DNA of 64,000 bases from Agarophyton chilense (GCA_030374765.1 JARGXX010000040.1:62001-126000); one strand, 5' to 3'; counted from the first letter of the stretch, positions 47,396-59,675 are shown. Notes: a model not told the origin generated them from the letters alone. Translations and numbers: made by a program.

Positions 47396-48615
47396 CGAAA
47401 CAGCAGAAGAAGAAAGAACTTGGGTCCGAACCTAAGTGAAGGTGGAAAAGCCATGGAACGTTAGAGAAGAAGAATCTTTAGGACGCATAAGGCTGAGCTA
47501 AAGCCGAAGAAAATTTGAGACTAGATTCAAGCTGAAGAAAGGCGGACTAGTAATGACGGGGTGTGTAAAGTTCTCTTATCTCGGTCACGTAGGGGTGCTC
47601 CCCTCCGCAGAGTCGAAAGGACTCCTTGCAGAGGCTAGAAGATACCGCTCAGTGCCGTAGAAGATTAAGCGGTTGACGGGTCGGAGAAGAAATAGACTCT
47701 GATATTTCTACAGGTGACGGAGGTGGCGGGTGGAGCTGCGTCATTGGAACTACAGGAAGAGAAGAGGTGTCGCAAGTACTGGCACGGACAGAGATTATGT
47801 TCAGGTGATGACTGGCCGTTGTCACCCGTATCACATTGGGCGAAGGGTTACCCCGCGTCGATGAGGCTGACGCAGGAGAATTCTTTGCGCTCCGCGTTGG
47901 TCCAGCGGCCGTCATTTGGGCAGTAGTAGACCGCCGCTGCGCGGGTGAATGACCACTGTGGTCAGCACGCGGTTCTTCACGACCTTGTGCAGAGGAAGCT
48001 GAAGATCGAGCTGTCAGTTGGAATGCTCGAGATTCAGAGAGTTGCGAGGTACCTTTGCACCTATGCCCTTCTCGAAGATGCTTTTGGTTGCAAGCACGCG
48101 GATGCTGATGCACGGTCAAAAAAAAAGAGTTTGGTAGGCTGCGTGGAGGACGATGTAGTCCTCGGACTTACCGGATTGAAGGAAGGAGAGACAGGAGTCG
48201 AGGTGTCTTGCTCACTGCTCCTAGACCTCTCTTCCTGGCGCGAGGTCTTGCGGCGCGCTCTGTAGGCAGCCCGCAGTCGACCCTTCGCGCCCTGCGCCAC
48301 CCCGTTCGGAAGCTTAAGAGTTATCGGAGCTATCTCTCATTCCGGTGGCGCTGGGGCATGGGGACTACGGGCGTTCATCGCGCGTCGCGGCATCGTGGGG
48401 AGGAAGGAGTAAGGAAGCTGTGGGGGCCGCCGTAAAGGACGGAAGAAGGTGGAGCAGTCGTGGGTTGCGCGGTGGTTGAGCTTAGAGGAAAGTGGGGAGC
48501 GACGACGCGCGCAAGATACTAGTGCGCGGTTGCTCCAGCAGACAGTGCGGGCTGGAGGTTGGCGGTTCCTTCCACTTGTCCTGTGCCACGGTGGCGCAGG
48601 CTTTGGGGGGGACCG

Positions 48616-48795
48616 TGTCGGGCACGTGTAGCGCACATGCGCCACACGTGTCGACGTAGTGCATAACGAGCTCGCCGCCGCTCGCGCCCGATATTTTAGA
48701 GGCGCGAGAGCGGCTGCGGCTCTTAAGGAAAAAGGTAGGCAACAGTGGGAAGGAAAGAAAATGGTACGCTTGCCCCTACATACAAGCGCTTTTCA
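48616..48795 (+). repeat. 3' LTR of the gypsy element
   Basis: It is preceded by a G-rich polypurine tract (TTTGGGGGGGA) and ends CGCTTTTCA just before GTAAC. Confidence 0.95.
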
Positions 48796-48800
48796 GTAAC

Positions 48801-49118
48801 TATGAAAAATACGGTTTGCAAATGTTATGGAACCTTCATCGCTACGGTTAGGCTGGCGCCTTGCTGTAAATATATCCATATAGAAATAGCAGGGATTTAC
48901 TAATGTGCCAGCCTAATGCGTTGTTGGAAATTGTATGTGACCAATCAGGTACACCTACATATACTTCCTGACTGTGACGGACAACGGTGGTCGTTCTCTT
49001 TACTCTCGGGTGCGACGCCGGTCGAGACTATGTCTAGTGCAGTGTAGCACGTGTGTGTCGTGTGTGTGCAGTCTAGCTACGCTGAAAAACTGCCATCAAC
49101 GTGGGTTGTTTGTGCAGT
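48801..49118. other. Flank between gypsy LTR and copia C; candidate copia C 3' LTR
   Basis: The minus-strand copia C should be followed by its 3' LTR here. A purine stretch (GCAGGGAAA on the minus strand, about 49125) followed by TGCTAGACTGCAC is a plausible polypurine tract and LTR start. The other LTR is absent, so the boundaries are unproven. GTGCAGTCTAGC occurs twice, at about 49067 and 49112. Confidence 0.35.
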
Positions 49119-50960
49119 CTAGCATTTCCCTGCACGATGATGGTAGTTTGGGGGTGGCGGCACGATGTTGAGGGCGTTTCGAAGTCGAGTGAACGTCTGT
49201 TTCTTGAGCGCTTTCGTCAGAATGTCTGCGAGCATGGATATGGTGGGGGTGTGCTGGATAAGGATGCGCTTGCTTTTGATGAGGTCATGGAGGTAATGTC
49301 TGCGGAGGTGGCAATACTTCCGGTGCTTGGTGGGGGCCGTTTGGTATGCTACCAAGATTGGGGCATTATTGTCCATGTGTAGTAGAGTCGCGGACTTCTG
49401 GGAGTAGCCGATGTAACACAGCAGTCGGGGCAGCCACATTGTTTGCTGAGAGGCCGCTGACGCCGCATGATACTCTGCTTCGCATATCGATAGAGCGATC
49501 GTCTTCTGCTTTGTCGATTGCCGCATTACTGGGCTTTTTGTTAAGAGGTGTACTATCCCAGAGTATGACTTTCGATCTGACTCATTTGCGAAACCGCGTC
49601 TGCGTATGATACTAGAGTGGAAGGGGTGGCCTGCTTGTAGAGAAGTACGTGGCTTATTGTGCCTTTGAGGTATTTCAGAGAGTAGCGGAGTTGTTCCCAA
49701 TTCTTTTGTGTTGGAGTTTTCATGTTGGTAGCCAGGCGGCTTATAATGTGGGCTATGTCCGGTCTTGTGGAATCAGCTACATAGCGAAGCTCTCCAATTC
49801 TTTGGCGTTATGCGAATTCTTTCTCCGGTGGCAGTGGTGCAGATTGGTCGGGTGGCTTTTTGGGGTTTGGTTCGATTTATGGGGTTGGCTTGGGACTACA
49901 GTGGAAAAGGTTGTGTTTTTCGAGGATTGCACGGATGGTATGAGGTTGGGAGATGTGGATGGCACAGTTCGGGAATCTTTCAATGCGCCAATTGAGAAAG
50001 AGTTTTGGTGGGCCTAGTCGTCGTATTTTGTATCTGGACCGGAGAGTGTCGTAGAGATCATCTATCATGGACTTTATTGGAGCAGCCGCTAAGAAGTCAT
50101 CGATGGTCACGCTTATTATGATGGAGCCGTCCGATGTGAGGCGGAGGAAGAGGCAGGGATCGCTGTTAGTTTGAATGTAGTTTTTGCTTTTCAGGAATGA
50201 TGCTAATGCCTCGGAGTATATGTGGGAGGCAGGAGGGATACCGCACAGGTTTTCTTTGAGTATCCCAGCTCGGCCCTTGTGGTTGTAGGAACCATCGAAG
50301 CGAGGGATTTGTCGCACGAATACAGGTGTGGAGTGTTCATATCGTTCGTGGAGGAATGCAGATGATATGTCAAACTGTTCTGGTTAAAGATGGAAAGCGG
50401 CAGCTAGACACATAATGGATCTGGTTGAGGTGCATTCAGCGGTGTAAGTTGTGACGCGGTCTGGATCAAAGTGTACATGTGGGAGCATGCGGTCGCCTCG
50501 CACGTTGCATCCTGCTTTGTGTCTTGTTGTAGAGCCATCATCCAATCGTTTGTAGCGGTAGGTCATTTTCAGTGGAATGGTCTTGGTTTGTGGTGGTAGT
50601 TCAGAGTTTGGAATCCATTCAATTGTTTCGTGTTTGTCTAGTGTTTCTAGTTCACCATCATGCCAACGTGGAATGATGAGATGGATTGGTCTTTTTCTTT
50701 AGAACATGAACGACTTCGTTCTTGAAACGAGAGCAGCGTTTACAGACCCACTGGTTAGACAGACCAAACGCTGCAAACCAGTTTATCAGAAACTTTTGCT
50801 GCTACTTCAGCTGTGATCTCGGTCGTGATTGTGAGCCAAAACTAACCGCTGTGATCATCTTTGACTACCAGAACATACAAAAAGCCATCCCCGCCACGTG
50901 ACATGTAGCAAAAGTCGAAGTGAAACAATTCATTAGGTTGTAGACATGCAGTTTGTTAGA
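49119..50960 (-). mobile_element. Ty1/copia LTR retrotransposon, family C, 5'-truncated
   Basis: In element order there is integrase core (about 50700-50960, with ELFHFDFCYM and VLVVKDDHSG), reverse transcriptase (about 49880-50690, with TYRYKR, ISSAFLHERY, LCGIPPASHIYSEAL and a VTIDDFLAAA catalytic box) and RNase H (about 49130-49620, with ALSICEAEYHAASAA, HMDNNAP and KHRKYCHLRRHYL). This is the standard copia order. The family differs strongly from A and B. It is a fossil with several breaks and an internal loss between integrase and RT. Confidence 0.88.
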
Positions 50961-53650
50961 TTAAAGCTACAAAATAGAAAAATTGAGTGATGCGAATCCA
51001 CATTGAATACATTTTTCTAAATGTGCATTACAAAAATGCCGAGAAGTGTTTGAATGCTCACCGTATGAAATCTAGGCTTAAATAGAATTCTGAAAACACG
51101 GGAGCAGTGTTCAGCAGGGCATTACATTCCCTAATATGAACTATCCGGGTTTAGTAGAGAACCATAACCTTTTCTCAGCTGCCTCAACTCTAAGCACACT
51201 CGGAAGCAGCATATTCTAAGCTGTAATAGCGTACGATTTTTCTTTCTTTCTCACCATTTATGAATTGCACTTGTACCCAGAAAGTCAAATATGTACTTTG
51301 AACTTTGTCTTGTGCACGGTGCCCTCTCTTTCTGTAGCTTTCGAAAGGACATATCATCTTTAGCCGCCGCACCTGTTGAACAGTCGAGATTGAAATTCTG
51401 GCAACAAAAAACCTGTTTCGCTTGGTGATACTTGTTTTCCTTTCCTAGCACACTCCAAAATCATTTCTATCGGTACTCTCAACTCATATTCGAAGGCTAG
51501 CGTGAAGACAAAGAAGCAGAGGAGGCGAATCATGTCTCAGAGCCCAGATCTTTCGAAAGCTCAACGTCTGTGTTCTCGGAAAGCTAGTATTAGCAGCTAG
51601 TTTAGTATGGGGCAAGATATCCGGCAAAAGATCTGCGAAAAATGACGGATCGTGAATGCAGAAGCAATTTCTGATAATTTTTTAGAGTGCCACCTATTTT
51701 TGACTTTCGATTCTTGATCAAAATCCTGCACATTATTATTGGGAAACGAATGCAGAAGCCCCTGCTAGTTTACAGCCTATATTTGAATGGCAAAAGCTAG
51801 ATGTGAATGATAAAAGTCTGGCTCAAACACACTCACACTAACCCATATCACAATGATACCTCCCAGAACCACCATCGACAATACGACCTGGTTTCGTCCA
51901 CCCTCCCCTTGCACCCCTCATTGTCCTCCCCACTCCCCACAATCCCCGCTACAAACCCTCCTTCCTCCTTCTCTTCTTCCCCATCAACCCCCCTACTCCT
52001 AGCTCCTAAAACCGTCCCACCTACCCTCCCAATCCTCAACCTACACCACCCATCCACACGCGTCACACCTCAACCCCGCCCGCCACCACTCTTCGCCCAA
52101 ACACCCTTCCCATCCTCCGCCTCCTTGGCTTCGCCTCAAAACCCTTTTCAAGATGGCAAAGCAGACATTGCTGTCGATTCAATCTCCGGCAGAACCTCTT
52201 CACAGTTGACTGCGAACCCGCAGGTTTCCATAAACGTCTACTATACTACTGCCCCTTCGAGGGACACTCACCTTGACGCCCATCTTTAGATTTCGTGAAG
52301 GTTTGGATTCCGATCGTGGTTCAAAGACAGAGCATCCGGTTCATTGAACAAAATAGTAACCGTGTTCCACATTCCAAGCGAAACAAGTCACAGAGTCAGC
52401 GACAAACCTCCTGAACACAAGTAGTGCAACATATGAACTTGAAATGATTTGTAAGAAACTATCGCTGCGGCGTGTCATCGTCGGGGTTGCTTACTCTAGC
52501 ATGCAAGCAGGAAGCTTTTGTCACACAGCGTTTTGCAGTAACTCAGCCGCATTCGAATGTGTCCACCTCACTTTGCCGCACAATGATTAGTGTGTGCAAT
52601 TTCCTCTCCAGTCGTGCGCGTCATAGAGTTTGGACTGACACTACATCATGCATTTATGCATATTTTTGGGGGGGGACTTTGCTCTAATTGCTACAATCAA
52701 TCGGTCCTCTGAGGCACTTTTCGCTTCCCTCGAAAAGCCACCCGTCCCATCCCGCCCCCTGCTCTCGTCTCGATCTCATGGAATTGCCAACCCCCCTCCC
52801 CCCGCCTACCTCAAGGACCGGATTAGACAATCTTTTCAGGTTTCACATATAGTCAACGCTGCTTGCAATTTGTACGTATTTTGTTCTTCTCGCTTGTATT
52901 TCAACGCGTCGCCACAATGAATCGTGCACTAACCAACGCCTCACTTTCCTTCTTTGTGCAGGATTAGGTCGTAACAAGTCACCGGGACCATCGGTCTCCA
53001 GGGCTAGCGGAGCTTGGACGCCACCAGAGGCTGATCAAAAGGCAGGAGAGGTATGAAAGGGCTCGTGATAAGCACCTGTCGATAGTCCCAAGAAGAAGTG
53101 ACCTCTGTACAATGCTGAGTTTGGGTGTGTAGGGGGTACTGTCCCCGAACCAGCTACTATTTGTAGTTCCTTGACGCAGGATGTCGACAGGATGGGGTAA
53201 AAAGCATTACATAAAGAAGGTAACTCACCGAGACAGGTTCTCATGGTCAAGCTGCAAACTTTTGACTCGACCTAGAACTGGAATTATGAATAGACTTTGT
53301 GTCTATCTGTTAGGATCGACATGCGTTCCGCGTTCCATGTTCCGAGTTCCGCGTTTCCCAGCAGTTTCCCTGGTTGGTTATGCGGCAGCCTATCTGGTAT
53401 TGCGCTCATTCATTGCAAAATTGGCGCATTTGTCTCTGGTGAAACTTTCACTTGCTTTTGCAGAAAGATCTTTCAAAACAATTCTCAGAGAAAGCTCATT
53501 TCAGTATACAAAGTTGTATCCCGACATCTGAGTAGTTTTCCAAGATTCGAGAGTTAACGTTCCATAGTGCGCTCAAGATCCTTCGAATAATGGTTGGATA
53601 ATCGGCATCACACTATCTATGTTTTCTGGCATTTGCGATAACCCAGAATC
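50961..53650. other. Gene-free or unrecognised stretch
   Basis: AT-rich DNA runs to about 51780. From 51807 to 52289 a plus-strand 160-codon frame is mostly Pro, Ser, Leu and Thr in a C-rich tract, which can stay open by composition alone. A G-run lies at about 52670. At 53320-53370 variants of GTTCCGCGTTCC recur. No gene, RNA gene or element could be supported. Confidence 0.4.
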
Positions 53651-53788
53651 AACTCAAGACGCGATGACATTCGGTCGAGTTATTGCGGTCAGCACTGCGT
53701 CGTTTCCTGGCGTAGAACCATCAACGGGACTCGTGGTCTCATGGGTCACGTTGCCGGTTCAGGACTTTTCTCCATCAACTTCATCTGC

Positions 53789-56640
53789 CTAAACAAATGG
53801 GATTGGATGTTCCCCAGAGGCGCCTGATTCTAAAACATCATTGAGCGATGCACCCGTTTTTGTCGACGATGGTTTCACAGCTTCCTCTGCAGTTCTGGAT
53901 GTTGCCTCTGGAACCCTCTCAGTATTAAACCAAAATTGGCTGGTAGATACATCATTCCCAGTCTGAACATCATCCGTAAACGGTTGTGGAGGCTCAACTG
54001 TATCAATCTTGTTACTTTGTGCAGCAGTTCTCAACTCAGAATCGTCACCTATTGCTAATCTTGTGCATGTGGGGAGGCGTTAAGAGACCTTTACGCGAGA
54101 AGAACTTTCATCTGTTGATCTAGGACCATCGAACGTGACAGCACCCGTTCCCTTCTCTGCTAAGTCCCCCTCTTCTTCGAGTTGATTTTCTTCTTGGTCT
54201 ATTTGGTTAGCTTCCTTATCATGCCCGCTGTCAGCATTCACAACTTCGAAATACACTGTATTTGAACCGCCTGTTTCTTTCACTTCTCGTCTTCGGCGCG
54301 GATGAAACGTGACATCGGAGCCTCCTAGAGAGGTAGCTTCTGTTGAATACACTTTATCACTTTCCATATCATCCCCAGCAACGGGGGTGGGTTCACGCAA
54401 AACAGAAGTCACCACCGCAGCATTTGATTCCATAATAACCGCACATTCAAGCAATGGCTGCTCTGATGGTGGCTGCGCTGATTGTCCTTCGGGGATTATA
54501 GCACCAGCTGCCCTGATCTCGAAAACTACGGCGCCGCCTGTATCAATCGCTTCGCCACCCTTTTCGACGCCATCGTCGGTCTCTCACACTTGTACGATAT
54601 TTTGAATATTCCCACCCCCTTCAACATATATGTCTGCTTCCATCCCTTTAACTTCGGAAGTTTTAAGTACAGGCTTTGACTCGAAATCACATTTAGGCTC
54701 GACGGATGAATGCTCTACCATTTCTAAACAATGATTACCATTCGATGTTGAACCTTCATTCTCATTGAAATCCGCAGACACGGATGTACCCAAATCCTGA
54801 GGCATTTGGACATTAGAGACTAACACGGAATCAAACTCACTATTTAGTTCCGCACATTCGTTCACATCGAAAGGAAGTTCAGCTGTTGAGGGTGGCGCGG
54901 ACTCAAGCTTGACGCTATTTTTTTGGCAATTGTCCATATCGTTTCTGTTCTGTGTCGACGGCATTAGTTGACCCGTAGTTTTCCTTCAGCATTTGGCTTG
55001 AGAAGGAAGTCACCATAGCATTTTCTTGGGCATCTAATCCACCGACTATTTTGTCCGTGGAATGGATTTCAAATTCCTTGGACATTGCATTTTCGTTCGC
55101 TGATTCAATTGGTTCTCTGGGTAATAAAGATTTCATACAAACAAGTTCTCCTATTTCTCTTCCTCTTTCACTTGGCTCCGTATCTTTCGAACAGTGGACT
55201 GTGGTCATCAATGTAGCGCTTTCGGGTTAAACGATGCCTTTTCAAAAAAAATCGTTCAACCCGAAAGCACCGGAAGCACCGGAAGCACCGAACACTGACG
55301 GAAGTTCCGTCAGCGACCAAGTCCTGTTCTGGTAAGGCTTGGGTATCCAGAACAGGAGCTGAATATTCACATTGCAGAATGCTGGCAACTGCCAATCCTT
55401 ATGATGTCGGAGCATTGTCTTCGACCTTCAAATCTACGGCGAATACTGCATTCAGCCCCGTACTTCTCACAATCCGGATCATTCTGCTGTGGAATTTCCG
55501 TCTTTCAAACGCAAGCAACGACCTCTTTGTCTGGGTTTCCTTCAAAGTTTTGAAAACGTGGCGCTTCGCCGGCTGGAGTTTCTGAAACCCCGGCACACAG
55601 CCGAACGACAGAAAACACTGCTCTTGATGCAGGCTTTTGTGCTTCGGGTGCCACCATTTTCTCAACCTCATGCTCAGCAGAAGATTCTACGTTCTCGTCC
55701 GTAGACTCATTTCTCGGCTGAATCCGATCAACATTTACAGATTCAATTGCCTCTGGCGATACGTATGACAAAGTCTCATGCGCATCAGTTATGCCTTGAA
55801 AAAGTTCGCTGCCTGATTCTAGATGCTCTTCAACCGTTTTCTCCCCCAAGTTGCTTTTAAGGGGCTCATTGTAGTGTGGAAATCCTCTCGTCGTTTTTCG
55901 AACCAGTCATTTGTTCCATGGTTGATTCCGCTTTGTCTTTTTGGGGTATTTGTAGTATCAATCCTATCGCCGAATTCAGCATCGTTCCCCGTCGCGGATT
56001 TGTCTACTCTCGAGGGTTCAGTATCAAACCCCCCACCAGTCTCTTGAGCTGAAACTTTTCGAGATTGCTGACAGTTCTTTTCTTTTTCCCCAAAATCAGC
56101 CGCAGAAGTGATGCCACTCGTTTGTGGGGATTCTGGCACTGTTTCCATGCCTCTTGCGGACACTTTGCGATTCTCGATTCGAAGATCTTCGATTTCAGTC
56201 GTCCTCTCGTCGGCCATCATTACGTTCATGGGTTCGCTCATTGTCTTTGTTTCAGTGCCAAGAACCTTTTCAGAATGTGCAAGAATCGCGCTTTAGATGG
56301 TTTTAGTTGCTTTTGGTTTTTCCACCGGATGAAGTTCAAGCTGTTTCCCATTATCGACGGTCGCAGCGTCTTCAAAACACCTGCCAGCCTCTAAATGCGA
56401 TTGTACGTTTTCGGGATGTTGAAAGTTCTCTTTTTCGACAGCCTCATCTTCACGAGCTACTTCTGACATTTCCCTTTGACAACTTCTTGCAGTGTGGGTC
56501 CGAGTTGGTGCCTTCGCTGTGAACGCAGATTGTTCGTTAGAATTTGGCTTGAATCCAATGTTCGCTTCATTCATCTTCTGTCCAGCTTGGCCACTTTCGC
56601 CTGCACTACGATCAGATTCAGCAAGCCTAGAATTGTCTGT
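53789..56640 (-). pseudogene. Long acidic Ser/Thr/Glu-rich reading region, frame-broken
   Basis: I do not recognise the protein. Across about 2.8 kb on the minus strand, successive frames encode the same kind of peptide, rich in Glu, Asp, Ser, Thr, Asn and Val with few hydrophobic blocks (for example ENVESSAEHEVEKMVAPEAQ, VSNVQMPQDLGTSVSADFNE). The frame changes about five times, near 55830, 55500, 55200, 54960 and 54460, and stops occur near 56293 and 54034. The shared composition across the breaks suggests a single disordered protein of about 900 residues that has decayed. No domain is visible. The region ends near a hairpin/short-repeat cluster inside it (55218-55313). Confidence 0.5.
55218..55313. 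repeat. Cluster of hairpin, 9-bp triplication and palindrome
   Basis: GCTTTCGGGTTAAACGAT (55218-55235) and ATCGTTCAACCCGAAAGC (55251-55268) pair at 17 of 18 positions around a 15-nt loop. Three copies of the 9-bp unit ACCGGAAGC-like follow (the last partial), then CTGACGGAA-G-TTCCGTCAG (55295-55313), a perfect 9-bp-arm palindrome. On the minus strand the 9-bp unit reads as repeated Cys-Phe-Arg. Confidence 0.85.
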
Positions 56641-56652
56641 TAAAGTGACTAG

Positions 56653-57230
56653 TTAAGCCATGGCCTCTGAGTTCACAACTGATAAGCCACCTTCATGGAC
56701 TGCAGGGGTCGTGGTTGACCCAGAACCCCCCAATTCTGTAAGATACACATCGCCATGGACTCTGTCTACCACCTTTTCGTCGGATTGAATATCATACTCA
56801 GGGGAAGTTTCATTTCTGTGGAAAGTCGGCGGAACTCCGGAATTGCTAGATAGCACTTCCAATGTGGGTCCGAGGCGCAGATTCGCAGCAGTTTGGCCAT
56901 GCAGCAGGCAATGAAGAGCTTAACGTAGTGATGGGGATTGGTAAGAAAGCGCTCGGTGGTGATAGCGTCAGCCGGGGCGTGTAAATCGTCTTGGCCAGTC
57001 AGGCGTCTCTCTGGCAATCTCTTGGAGTCGCCCGGCGTATCCCCAGCAGCCTCGACGAGGTTAACGACTGTCTGGAGACGCACAAGAAGCCAGCACAGGC
57101 TGGAAAGAAGCTGCTCATCAGGGAGTTGGACGGTGCGATGTGCCCAAGCGGCAGTGAGCGCGACGCGGTCGGGCTCCTGTTGGTGCAGTGGGGACGCAGG
57201 GTCAGAAGCGAGTTGCTAGAATGGATCAGT
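56653..57230 (-). pseudogene. PDS5-like cohesin-associated protein, N-terminal fragment
   Basis: PDS5 binds the cohesin ring and regulates sister-chromatid cohesion in the nucleus. A frame from about 57205 reads PDEQLLSSLCWLLVRLQTVV, then a variable part, then TNPHHYVKLFIACCMAKLLRI and CASDP (about 56850-56920). This resembles the PDS5 signature of a helix ending in the H-K-D-x-x-V-R-L-L-V-A-C-C-x-A-D-x-x-R-I-x-A-P-D type. The likeness stops right after CASDP, and the frame runs on into the acidic region via another frame (MEVLSSNSGVPP). A CTAG acceptor-like end (about 57205) suggests an upstream exon in the GC-rich DNA. Only about 120 residues of a normally over 1000-residue protein are present. 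Confidence 0.5.
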
Positions 57231-57560
57231 GATTGAAGAAAAGAGCGGAGGGGGGGTGGCACTACTGTCCGGGGCGTGTCTCGCAGCGGCGACGAGATGT
57301 GCGGCTAATCCGTCAAAGTGGGCGCGCCTTCTTGGAAGGTCGCGCACACATTGCGCCGAGTGGAGAAACAAAGCGCTGAGGAGACGGCGCGACGGGGTGG
57401 CATCGGGCGCCGGCGCGGCTGCGCATGGGCGCGGCATGCGGCATGCGGCGAATGCTGGCAGCTCGCGGGGGGAACAAAGTCGAGGGGCGACGCCCAGCGG
57501 AAGGCAATTAGGCGGAAGTGGTGGCGAGGGGGTGTGGGCCGAACAGGAAATAAGGGTTGG
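57231..57560. other. GC-rich island, possible divergent 5' region
   Basis: This stretch is clearly richer in G and C than its surroundings and dense in CG dinucleotides. It separates a minus-strand reading region (PDS5-like) from a plus-strand one. Both strands are open through it (152 codons plus, 121 codons minus), which GC-rich DNA allows by chance. A first exon of the PDS5-like gene could be here. No TATA box or start was fixed. Confidence 0.35.
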
Positions 57561-57839
57561 ATTGCTCTTTCGAGGATACATGCATGCGGTGCAGTGTGGT
57601 GGATACAGTCGCAGCGTAAGTTTTGGCTCGAGTTTTGCTTACGCCTGGCACAGGTTGCATCAAATGCATGAAATGCAAGCGCGGTGAGAAAAAGACGCGC
57701 TTTTGTTTCAGAAAAGGCTAAAATATTACGGGTGAAAAAAGGGCTCGTGAAGTCGCCCCTGCACCACCCCTACTTTTATCAGATGCTTTCGTTTCACATC
57801 GTACCATTTCGCCACCGAGCTCGGTTCCCCCATATAACA

Positions 57840-59439
57840 AACCTATTTTTCATCATGTTGTGCAGAATCCACCGCAACCGCAGCCACACATGTATCATTC
57901 ACACTCGCCCCAAGCCCATAGAACTATCTTGCCTGCCGCTTCACGGGCTCCTGGAGCTCCGGGACGTGGTCATGCGTCTTTTGAAAGCAACAGTGTCACA
58001 ATCCCTGAGCGAGGGCGTGCTCATCCAGTGGCTTTATCTTCGAATGAGGCCAATCCTTCAGCCGCTCCACCGCCATCGCCTTTCCCAGCCCTGCTGGACG
58101 CTATTCCTACTCCTAACGTACCTGGGAGTAATGCCATGATAGCGGAGGCCAAGACGAACTATTTAATGGGCAATATCGTGCCACAATCGACCCAGGCAAC
58201 ACAGTTTGGGACGCAAGCCGTGCCCTCCAGCATCCGCCCTGTATTACTGCCGCCAATGAGTTCTACCCACACTGAGAGCTCTGGTATTCGGCCCAATATG
58301 GAAAAACCGGCGCCTCCTGTCTCTCAGAATGGTCCTAGTGATACGGTTTTGCCACCGAAGGCAGGAGATGAGTGTTTAAAGACCTCTTCTGACACTACTG
58401 CTAGTAAACAAGAAGTGCATGTGTAATATGCTAAGGAAAGGCTTTCGGAAACGTCGAGGCATTCTCCCGTTCTGCAAACAAGACCGAGATGGAATACTGT
58501 TCTTATCCCACCGCCGCCATGACATCAATCATCGATTGCACTCGTATCAAATCCGTCGATGCTGCCCGATGGCAACTCATCCTGGATGACATTTAGCGGG
58601 TCGGTGAAGAGAGATGAGTCTAAAAATAAGTACGCAGTCCAATCATGTCGAACAAAAGCCTTTCAAGTGTGCTACGGTGGCCCCTCACCCCCCCTCCCTT
58701 CTAAAAGCCGGCTACTGGCCCTAAGATAGAAGAGACTGAAAAACCACTTTCTATCGTGGAACAGCGCCGGAGAATGTAGAACAAACTTGCAAATGAGTCG
58801 GACTCACCTACGCCGTTTCCAGACTCCGGCTTTAGATCTCCTTCAGGAAGGTCTATAAGTACATCTTCCTCGAGACATGAGTCCTCGAATTCTCTTACTC
58901 CGCGCCACGACGACCGATCAGAAACATTGGTACCTCAACTGTGCTCGACCAACACAGGAAATGCGAACTCTGGTGCTAGTCCTGACAACGACCAGCGAGA
59001 AGTGTTTCTGAAAGATTCACTGAACGAGGAAGTCGATGTCATACCTGTTGTTTCCAATCAAAACAAAAGCGCGGGACAAAGAGCGATCGAGGCCGCCGAT
59101 AAGGTTTCAACTGCAGAAGATGGGCCATCTCTCGAAAAAACTGAGGCCATGGTTGGAGCGGACTCTGAGCCTGATGTGAGGCCAACGCCTAGCAATGGAG
59201 ATGTTGGTGAAAGAAATGGGCACGAGAGGGGGCGAACAAGTGTTCCACTTTTGGCTGCACTCGAAGGCGAGCCTGAAGTTCCGATGAAGGAGCGGCTGGC
59301 TGCCGCGGTCGCCAAATACCGCAGAATATTCAAACTTGGGAACAGCATCGGAATCACTTCGTCTCCCAGCTTCCCTTCCCACAATAATAACTCGCTGCCA
59401 TCTGCAGACAGTGTGGATGTGTCCGAAATAGGTGTGTAG
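57840..59439 (+). pseudogene. Pro/Ser/Gln-rich reading region, frame-broken
   Basis: I do not recognise the product. A frame from about 57860 to 58426 begins right after a possible acceptor (TTGTGCAG) with NPPQPQPHMYHSHSPQAHRT and is Pro/Ser-rich. After about 500 bp with interrupted frames, an open frame at 58927-59439 (170 codons) is acidic and Ser-rich, ending with a helix (MKERLAAAVAKYRRIFKLGN). Upstream, at 57655-57705, a Cys cluster (GCIKCMKCKRGEKKTRFC) may be part of the same gene. The similar low-complexity style suggests one decayed disordered protein. The 58427-58926 gap holds no other gene. Confidence 0.4.
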
Positions 59440-59675
59440 TACGCAATGCTGGTAGTCCTGATTATCCTGATCGTCCCTAACACGTTCGGCTGTTTTTTGA
59501 TGGATTGGAATATCAGGTGAATAGAGAAAGCTGCTAAAGAGGACACAGAGATCATCATTTATGATTATAATGGTAGCTTGGTTGTAGAACCAGCAAATTT
59601 GTCTGCAATTTGTATGTGAATTATACAAGAAGAAAAGTTCATGTCAGTAATTGGTAAACATTCATTTAAAGAAAA

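Larger units (their letters stand above)
42092..48795 (+). mobile_element. Ty3/gypsy LTR retrotransposon, nearly whole
   Basis: LTRs of 180 bp (42092-42271 and 48616-48795) are flanked by a perfect GTAAC duplication (42087-42091 and 48796-48800). A primer site TGGTACCGCATCC follows the 5' LTR directly. Parts are gag (about 42300-43000), two CCHC zinc knuckles (about 43000-43130), protease with DSGA (about 43670), reverse transcriptase with MPFGLMNAPSTFQRMM and YVDD (about 44450-44960), RNase H (about 45240-45620), integrase HHCC finger (about 45930-46060), integrase core and C-terminal part (to about 46930), a 57-bp minisatellite and about 1.2 kb of further 3' DNA. One reading frame spans about 3.6 kb. 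It is a fossil with few breaks, about two or three. The LTRs differ at about 7 of 180 sites, so it is younger than the chromovirus. Confidence 0.95.

Noticed and set aside
47649-48119. Minus-strand 156-codon frame in the 3' part of the gypsy element
   Set aside because: Low-complexity Ser/Thr/Pro peptide without support from a second copy. Unlike the chromovirus antisense frame it is short and overlaps other open frames.
51807-52289. Plus-strand Pro/Ser-rich frame
   Set aside because: The tract is C-rich and pyrimidine-rich, so stops are rare by composition alone. There is no conserved motif.
52960-52985. GTCGTAACAAG, as at the 3' end of small-subunit rRNA
   Set aside because: Only 11 bases match, and the conserved sequence that should follow is absent.
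57229-57687. Plus-strand 152-codon frame in GC-rich DNA
   Set aside because: Ala/Gly/Arg-rich peptide typical of chance frames in GC-rich DNA, with an overlapping open frame on the other strand.
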